From NCBI RefSeq assembly GCF_020616555.1, contig NZ_CP085173.1, positions 1,302,001-1,366,000 on the forward strand: a stretch of 64,000 nucleotides of DNA. Direction: 5' to 3'. The notes under the pieces were generated by a model. The model was not told the DNA's origin and searched no databases. It saw only the letters and a program-made list of their open reading frames with translations. The stretch is from Streptomyces longhuiensis. Lineage in GTDB: Bacteria > Actinomycetota > Actinomycetes > Streptomycetales > Streptomycetaceae. Both the position numbers and the translations under genes were made by a program. Shown here in pieces: positions 59,175 through 64,000 of this stretch. Numbering within the stretch: the first letter of the stretch is position 1; each line of letters opens with the position of its first letter.

Positions 59175-60759
59175 CCGGGGTCTCACGGCTCAGCAGCGCG
59201 GCCCGGAGGTCGGCGCGGTCGTAGAGCCGGGAGAGGTCACGGCCGGTGAAGTGCTCGATGCGCTGGATGCGGTAGTGGACGGTGTTGACGTGCAGGTGCA
59301 GTGCCTCCGCCGTACGCGCCCATGAGCCGTCGCAGGCGAGGAAGGTCTCCAGGGTCTGCAGCAGCGCGGACGCGGACGCGTTGGTCTCGTCGAGCAAGGG
59401 GCCCAGCACGGTGCGGCTGAACGCGGCGCGCACCTCGGCGGGTACGCCGGTGAGCAGTGTTTCCAGGCCGGTGAGCGAGGCCGCGTCGGTCAGCCGCGAG
59501 GCGCCGGGCGTGGTGGTGCGGGCCGAGGTCAGGGCGTAACGGGCCTCGGCCAGCGCGCCGTTCAGGTTCCGGGGCTCGGCGGCCGGGGTGGCGATGCCCG
59601 CGTGCAGCGGGTCGGACGGCTCGGTGGCCGCGAGCAACGGCCATATGTCGGCCAGCGCTTCGCTCACGGCGTCCGCCCCTGCGATGAGGGCGAACGCGGT
59701 GCCGTCGGGGAGCCGGCCCGCCGCGGCGCCGGTGTGCGGGAGATGTGCGGCCGCCTCGGTCAGCGCGCCCTGCGCCGAGTCCTCGAAACCCGAGCCGACT
59801 TCGGCGACGACCACGCGGTACGGGCCCTCGGCGGGTAGCCCGCAACCGCGCAGCGCGGCTTCGAGCACCGCCCTGTCGGTGTCGGGCGCGGTGAGCAGCG
59901 TGCCGAGTTCGCGCACCGCGCGGTCCCCGTCGGCCCGGCGGCGGGCCCGGATTTCCTGGCATCGGCCGAGGACCTCCGCGATCTCGTGCAGCATGCGCGG
60001 CGGGGCGTCGTCGGCGTCGGGCACGTGCAGATGCCAGCGCTCGTAGGGCGAGACCGTGTCGGTGTCGGCCTGGACGGGCACGGTGACGGACACCCGGCCG
60101 AGCGCGGGACCGGCTTTGATTCCTGAGGAGTTGTGGCTGTTCCTCTGTGCGGGGGACGTGCCTGTCGCGATCAGGGTGGCGGCGTCCCGCGTCGGGAGAT
60201 CGGGCGAGGCGGCGGTGGCGGCCACGGTGCGTCCCGTCGGTGTGAGGACGTAGGCGACGGGCCGGTCGAGGTGGGCGAACGCGGCGTCGACGATCGCGGC
60301 CGGGTCCGCCTCCTGCGCCAGGAGCCGACTCAGCGTGGTGCGCACGTTCTCGGGCAGGGCGTGGTGGCGGCTGAGCTCGCCCCACTGCTGGAGGTACACC
60401 GTGTCCGTGATGGCGCGGAACATGATGTGCGCCGGGACGGCCGCGACGGGGAGTCCGTGGCGGCGGCATGCTTCGACGAGGTCGTCCGGGACGGCGCCGT
60501 GCGTCTCCTCCCCCGCGAGAAGCACGGCCGCCCCGGCCGTGCGCAGCGCGGAGACGAACCGGTCCGCCTTGGCCCGCCCGCTCCGCTGCGTCCACCACAC
60601 CAGGCCGCTGAGCACGACCTCGGCCGGCCGCACGAAGCGGGCCGGGTCCTCGAGGTCGGTGACGGTCACGCCGCTGATCTCCTGCCGCAGGTGCGGTTCG
60701 TCGGCCCAGAGCAAGCGCAGGCCGAGCGACTCGTCCCTCAGGAGATGTTCGATGTGCAT
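59128..60759 (-). CDS. PucR-family transcriptional regulator
   Basis: A 543-residue regulator. It begins MHIEHLLRDESLGLRLLWAD, the PucR N-terminal sensor, which runs through VVLSGLVWWTQRSGRAKADR. A middle region follows, and the C-terminal HTH of the PucR/CdaR type reads DGSWARTAEALHLHVNTVHY then RIQRIEHFTGRDLSRLYDRA. The start ATG at 60759 has GGGAG about 10 bases upstream. It is divergent from the acyl-CoA dehydrogenase at 61.55 kb across a long control region with a 25-bp imperfect palindrome, and it probably regulates that gene or itself. Its last codons overlap the opposing TOBE gene. Confidence 0.9.
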   Translation of the reverse strand: MHIEHLLRDESLGLRLLWADEPHLRQEISGVTVTDLEDPARFVRPAEVVLSGLVWWTQRSGRAKADRFVSALRTAGAAVLLAGEETHGAVPDDLVEACRRHGLPVAAVPAHIMFRAITDTVYLQQWGELSRHHALPENVRTTLSRLLAQEADPAAIVDAAFAHLDRPVAYVLTPTGRTVAATAASPDLPTRDAATLIATGTSPAQRNSHNSSGIKAGPALGRVSVTVPVQADTDTVSPYERWHLHVPDADDAPPRMLHEIAEVLGRCQEIRARRRADGDRAVRELGTLLTAPDTDRAVLEAALRGCGLPAEGPYRVVVAEVGSGFEDSAQGALTEAAAHLPHTGAAAGRLPDGTAFALIAGADAVSEALADIWPLLAATEPSDPLHAGIATPAAEPRNLNGALAEARYALTSARTTTPGASRLTDAASLTGLETLLTGVPAEVRAAFSRTVLGPLLDETNASASALLQTLETFLACDGSWARTAEALHLHVNTVHYRIQRIEHFTGRDLSRLYDRADLRAALLSRETPARNGRRARSSTSHER

Positions 60760-60810
60760 GTGCTCTGACTCCCTGTGTACCCGGGGACGCAGGAAAGCGG
60801 CATCCCGTTT

Positions 60811-60835
60811 CTCACATTCGCCAGGCGAGTGCGAG
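60811..60835. promoter_or_regulatory. 25-bp imperfect palindrome upstream of PucR gene
   Basis: CTCACATTCGCC (60811-60822), a central A and GGCGAGTGCGAG (60824-60835) match as inverted repeats at 10 of 12 positions. It is 52 bases upstream of the PucR start, in the divergent control region, and is a likely binding site for the PucR protein or another dimer. Confidence 0.5.
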
Positions 60836-61304
60836 TCATCGCATCGTAAATGCCAGAGCGCGAGAGCGATATGGGTCTTGGTTGAACATCCAAGGACCCG
60901 CCCCGCAGAGGTGGAGATTCCGTGCTGCGAACCAGGGGTCGGGACAGCGGTACGTGCAGCCCGTCCGCTCCCGTCACCGCGATCCGGAAGCGGCATGTCC
61001 GCGTCCACTCGTAAAGAACGACCCTCAAACGACCCCGGGCATGTAGTGAAAACCGGCCGGTAGATCGTCACCGTAGAGACAGGTCCTTCTCTGAGGTGCA
61101 GCGACGCACTCAGGAGCGGGACCGTCCGACTGTTCCGGCAGCGGTCACACGGTGTGTCCGTCGAACGTGCCGGTCCGACCACAGGAGCGAAGTGAGGCGA
61201 TACGTGATCCAGGTGCGCGCCGTCGACGCGAATGTCCGCGCCGAGCGCACAGGCACGCCCCCGCCCGCTCCCGCCCGGTCCCTCCTGTCGCGGAGGTGCT
61301 CCGG

Positions 61305-61370
61305 ATGAAGTGTCGGCGGCGGACGGCCGCGATCCGCCACCCATCAGCGAACGCGCGATTCACCTCCTGA
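61305..61370 (+). CDS. Possible 21-residue small ORF in the dehydrogenase leader
   Basis: ATG 61305 begins a 21-codon frame (MKCRRRTAAIRHPSANARFT, then S) after GGAGGTG at 7-base spacing, and it overlaps the stop of a preceding 38-codon GTG frame as ATGA. Both are Arg-rich. They could be translated leader peptides of the dehydrogenase transcript or chance; there is no family support. Confidence 0.25.
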   Translation: MKCRRRTAAIRHPSANARFTS

Positions 61371-61550
61371 CCGGAGGGTCCCAGCAGGGCTTCGCCGCCT
61401 GGCGCGGTGGGCCGGGCCCCGATCGACCGCGCGCGAACACCACGTCTTCCTGTTCCTCGTTTTCGTATGTCCACCAGATGGCCGGCCCGGCCACGTGCCC
61501 GCGGGGCGGGACCGGGATCCAAGCGGCCTGCGTGTAAGGAAGGGTTACAG

Positions 61551-62750
61551 ATGGACGGCTACTTCATGACGGAGCGTCACGAGATACTGCGGGCCGAGGT
61601 CCGCGCCTTCGCCGAGGCGAAGGTGGCTCCCCGGATAGCGGACATGGAGGCATCACGGGCCGTCGAGCACGAACTGTCCCGGCTCATCGCCAAGGAGGGC
61701 TGGCTCGGTGTCACCATCGACCAGGGCTACGGCGGCATGGGCATGGGCCATCTGGCGAAGACGATCATCATCGAGGAACTCTCGCGCGTCAGCGGCGCGA
61801 TGGGCGCCATGGTGCAGGCCTCGCAGTTGGGCGTCGCCAAGATCATCCACTTCGGCGACGAACGGCAGAAGCTGAAATGGCTGCCCGCTGTCGCGGCCGG
61901 CAACTGCCTGCCCACGATCGCGGTGACCGAGCCCCAGTCCGGCGGGCATGTACTCGGCATGGAGTCGACGGCGCGGCGCGAGGGGGACGAGTACGTCCTC
62001 AACGGGCGCAAGGTCTTCGTCGGCAACAGCCACGTCGGCGACCTGCACGGCGTGGTGGTGCGCACCGGCGAGGGATCCACCGGCCTGTCCGCGTTCCTCG
62101 TGGAGTCCGACCGCCCCGGATTCTCGCTGGCCCCGCACCAGCCCGCGATGGGCCTGCACGGATTCAGCTTCGGCGAGATCCGTTACGACGAGTGCCGCGT
62201 CCCCGCCGAGAACCTGCTGGGCCACGAGGGGCAGGGCCTCGATGTGGCGTACTCCTCCAGCGTGCTCTATGGCCGGCCGAACCTGACCGCCGTGTCGCTC
62301 GGCATCCATCAGGCGCTGCTGGAGGAGACGACCCGCTACACGTCGGAGCAGCTGCGCTACGGCAAGCCGCTCAGCGCGCTGCCCACGATCCGTCAGAAGC
62401 TGGGCGAGATGCAGTCACGCCTGATGACCGCCCGTCTGGCCGCCTATCACGCCGTGCATCTGCTGGACTCGGGGATCGCCTGCGACGCGGAGCTGATGAA
62501 CGCCAAGTACCTCAACGTGGAGTCCGCCATCGACTCGGCGCGGGCCGCCATGGAGATCCATGCCGCGTGCGGCCTGTTCCCCGACCGGCCCGTCGAGCGG
62601 TTCGCCCGCGACGCCTCGCACATGTACGCCCCGGCCGGCACGTCCGACATCCAGCTGTACCGGCTGGCGGAGGTCGCGCTCGGCACGTCCCTCAGCGACT
62701 GGTCGAGCCGGCTCGCCGCTCCGCGCGTTCCCGAAGCGGCGGCCGTGTAG
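61551..62750 (+). CDS. Acyl-CoA dehydrogenase-fold protein lacking the usual catalytic Glu
   Basis: A 399-residue flavoprotein of the acyl-CoA dehydrogenase fold: TIAVTEPQSGGHVLGMESTA at the FAD/acyl site, GYGGMGMGHLAKTIIIEELS and a C-terminal RFARDASHMYAPAGTSDIQL. In typical enzymes the residue before GTS is the base Glu; here it is Ala, and the alternative Glu site used by isovaleryl- and long-chain enzymes appears as Gly in VLYGRPNLTAVSLG. The ATG at 61551 has AGGAAGGG. It may act on acyl carriers in secondary metabolism or do non-dehydrogenase chemistry. It is a single gene divergent from PucR. Confidence 0.88.
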   Translation: MDGYFMTERHEILRAEVRAFAEAKVAPRIADMEASRAVEHELSRLIAKEGWLGVTIDQGYGGMGMGHLAKTIIIEELSRVSGAMGAMVQASQLGVAKIIHFGDERQKLKWLPAVAAGNCLPTIAVTEPQSGGHVLGMESTARREGDEYVLNGRKVFVGNSHVGDLHGVVVRTGEGSTGLSAFLVESDRPGFSLAPHQPAMGLHGFSFGEIRYDECRVPAENLLGHEGQGLDVAYSSSVLYGRPNLTAVSLGIHQALLEETTRYTSEQLRYGKPLSALPTIRQKLGEMQSRLMTARLAAYHAVHLLDSGIACDAELMNAKYLNVESAIDSARAAMEIHAACGLFPDRPVERFARDASHMYAPAGTSDIQLYRLAEVALGTSLSDWSSRLAAPRVPEAAAV

Positions 62751-62755
62751 CGACG

Positions 62756-63331
62756 TCAGAGGCGGGGCTGCCCGGCACGCTCGTAGATGCGCAGCATGGC
62801 CTGGTCGCGGAACCTCTTGATCAGGTCGAGGGAGCCGCGCGCCGTCGCCAGGGCGCGGGGCTCGGTGCCCACCGCGCAGACGGTGCCGAGCGCGATGCCG
62901 GTCTCCTCGTCGATGAGCGGCGCCCCGAGGTACACACGGATGCCCAGTTCGTCGACCACCGGGTTGCCGGCGAACCGGGGCGCCGCGTACACGTCGGGCA
63001 GGACGAGCGGGATGCGGCGGCTGATGACCTCGGGGCAGTAGCCGTGGTCACGGGCCATCACGCGGCCGACCTCGGGCCCGCCCGTCGCGTCGTGCGGGCC
63101 AAGGGTGTTGGGCAGGCCCTGCGGCGTGTGCAGCCCGGCGAAGAACTGCTGGTCGGTGATGAGGTTGACCATCGCGTACGGCGTGCCCGCCGCCTCGGCG
63201 AGTTCCGAGGCGAGGGCGTCGAGGTCGGCGGCCGCCTCGCCCAGGCCGAGCTGGGCGAGGCGTTCGACGCGCGCGTCGAGTTCGGTGTCGGGGGCTGCGA
63301 TGTGCAGCCCCGTCTCTGCGTCAAAGGGCAC
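62756..63331 (-). CDS. GAF-domain protein of the conservon
   Basis: A 191-residue protein consisting of one GAF domain: TPYAMVNLITDQQFFAGLHT, GYCPEVISRRIPLVLPDVYA and VVDELGIRVYLGAPLIDEET then GIALGTVCAVGTEPRAL. The start ATG at 63331 overlaps the CvnD stop by 11 bases, so it is translationally coupled to the conservon. It could sense a ligand and feed the CvnA-D membrane switch; some conservons carry such a GAF gene downstream. Converges on the dehydrogenase gene. Confidence 0.88.
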   Translation of the reverse strand: MPFDAETGLHIAAPDTELDARVERLAQLGLGEAAADLDALASELAEAAGTPYAMVNLITDQQFFAGLHTPQGLPNTLGPHDATGGPEVGRVMARDHGYCPEVISRRIPLVLPDVYAAPRFAGNPVVDELGIRVYLGAPLIDEETGIALGTVCAVGTEPRALATARGSLDLIKRFRDQAMLRIYERAGQPRL

Positions 63332-64000
63332 GGTGAGGGTTCCCGTCGAAGGAGGCGGCGGAGGCGGAGGGCAACGAAGGTGAAGGGGTGGGGGCGGGCG
63401 GCTCGAGTGCGGGCTCGGACGCCGGCGAGGAGCGCAGCGACAGCGTGAGCGCGTACTCGACGAGCCTGATCAGGACCTGCTGGGTGGAGAACGGGGCGCG
63501 CGCGTCGAACATGATGACGGGGACGTCGGGGTTCAGCTCGATCGCGGACTGCACCTCCTCCGCCGTGTAGCGGTGGGCGGTGTCGAACTCGTTGACGGCC
63601 ACGACGAAGGGCACGCCGCGGTCCTCGAAGAACTCGACGGCGCTGAAGCAGTCGTCGAGGCGGCGGGTGTCGGCGAGGACGACCGCGCCGATGGAGCCGA
63701 GGGCCAGGTCGTCCCACATGAACCAGAAGCGGTCCTGACCGGGGGTACCGAACAGCAGGAGCTGCAACTGCTGGCGCCACAGGGTGATGCGGCCGAAGTC
63801 CATGCTCACGGTCGTGGTGGTCTTGTTCTCCACGCCGACCAGGCTGTCGGTGGCCGCGCTGGCCGTGGTGAGGATCTCCTCCGTGGTCAGCGGTTCGATC
63901 TCGCTGACCGTGGCGACCATCGTGGTCTTGCCCACGCCGAACCCGCCGGCGATGAGTATCTTCAGCGCGGTCAGGGGGATGTCGTCAGAGGCTTCGAAGG
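63321..64000 (-). CDS. CvnD-type small GTPase of a conservon (5' end beyond window)
   Basis: Ras-like ATP/GTP-binding protein whose first residues lie past the right edge. Walker A is AGGFGVGKTTMVATVSEIEP, the switch-II region LFGTPGQDRFWFMWDDLALG, and the base-specificity motif reads VVAVNEFDTA (NEFD in place of NKxD). A Pro/Ser-rich tail (EPALEPPAPTPSPSLPSASA) ends the protein. In Streptomyces the set CvnA (histidine kinase-like), CvnB (roadblock), CvnC (DUF742) and CvnD forms a GPCR-like membrane switch; the upstream members should lie beyond 64.0 kb. The GAF gene follows with an 11-base overlap. Confidence 0.9.
   Translation of the reverse strand, partial: FEASDDIPLTALKILIAGGFGVGKTTMVATVSEIEPLTTEEILTTASAATDSLVGVENKTTTTVSMDFGRITLWRQQLQLLLFGTPGQDRFWFMWDDLALGSIGAVVLADTRRLDDCFSAVEFFEDRGVPFVVAVNEFDTAHRYTAEEVQSAIELNPDVPVIMFDARAPFSTQQVLIRLVEYALTLSLRSSPASEPALEPPAPTPSPSLPSASAASFDGNPHRAL

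Larger units (their letters stand above)
60760..61550. other. Long control region between PucR and acyl-CoA dehydrogenase genes
   Basis: About 790 bases with no convincing full-length gene. It holds the 25-bp palindrome near 60.82 kb and two very short frames, GTG 61192 to 61308 and ATG 61305 to 61370, the second with GGAGGTG upstream and an ATGA overlap with the first. Codon bias cannot decide at this length. Rightward transcription of the dehydrogenase should start within the last few hundred bases. Confidence 0.45.

Noticed and set aside
59128..61344. 738-codon version of the second PucR gene
   Set aside because: The first 195 codons lack family similarity and cross the palindrome; homology starts exactly at the ATG at 60759.
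1..64000. Biosynthetic gene cluster, prophage or CRISPR locus
   Set aside because: No PKS/NRPS/terpene core, phage structural gene, integrase or regularly spaced repeat array was seen.

Overview
The window is a high-GC actinobacterial chromosome segment. Very strong third-position GC, frequent GTG/TTG starts, AfsR-type ATPase, PucR, ROK and conservon genes, a twin-arginine phosphocholine phospholipase C and the initiator tRNA sequence all point to Streptomyces or a close relative. It is protein-coding almost throughout. No CRISPR array, rRNA, integrase or intact insertion sequence was seen; the only mobile-element trace is a decayed tnpB-like remnant near 35.5-36.3 kb. Database identity could not be checked, so family names rest on motifs and remembered family features.

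Layout. 1-2.4 kb: a P450 (cut by the left edge) and a patatin-type lipase, divergent from a TetR regulator, with two matching palindromes between them. 2.7-7.6 kb: a DUF574 methyltransferase, a D-Ala-D-Ala carboxypeptidase and a PAS-GAF-PP2C-HATPase regulator. 7.7-18.1 kb: a block that looks like uptake and breakdown of amines, amides or amino acids. It holds two APC permeases, a nitrilase-fold amidohydrolase, a flavin amine oxidase, an acyl-CoA dehydrogenase, an ADP-forming acyl-CoA ligase, a TetR regulator and an unusual XRE-TetR fusion. 18.2-25.4 kb: phospholipase C, an AfsR-like STAND ATPase without a DNA-binding domain, a large APC permease, an orphan ATP-synthase b-subunit-like protein and the initiator tRNA. 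25.5-35.4 kb: an iron-box-controlled FprA-type ferredoxin reductase, small hydrolases, a GvpU-like protein, MarR/MFS, SDR, a flavin-binding protein, a SigB/SigF-class sigma factor with a PRC-barrel partner, and a small secreted protein.

35.4-49.1 kb is a carbohydrate region. It contains a LacI C-terminal remnant and a TnpB remnant, a secreted beta-helix protein, a sulfite-oxidase-family enzyme, a complete sugar ABC importer with a GH1 beta-glucosidase, a divergent ROK regulator, an ACT-domain protein and a secreted GH87-like alpha-1,3-glucanase carrying a discoidin domain. 49.1-64 kb: an MpaB-type protein, a LysA-family decarboxylase with a divergent PucR regulator and a cationic amino acid permease, small proteins, a His-rich methyltransferase divergent from an XRE-cupin regulator, a MerR-TOBE protein, a second PucR regulator, an acyl-CoA dehydrogenase without the usual catalytic Glu, and the end of a conservon (a GAF protein and a CvnD GTPase cut by the right edge).

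Several control regions are readable: paired palindromes at 1.6 kb, palindromes at 10.0, 13.1, 29.35, 46.6, 58.05 and 60.8 kb, an iron box plus a second unexplained palindrome at 26.9 kb, and strong hairpin terminators at 3.5, 18.1, 25.3, 35.4 and 38.2 kb. I saw no single unmistakable new system. The best leads are the XRE-TetR fusion cluster, the orphan b-subunit gene, the double operator in front of fprA, the His-rich methyltransferase pair and the LysA-paralogue/PucR/permease group.
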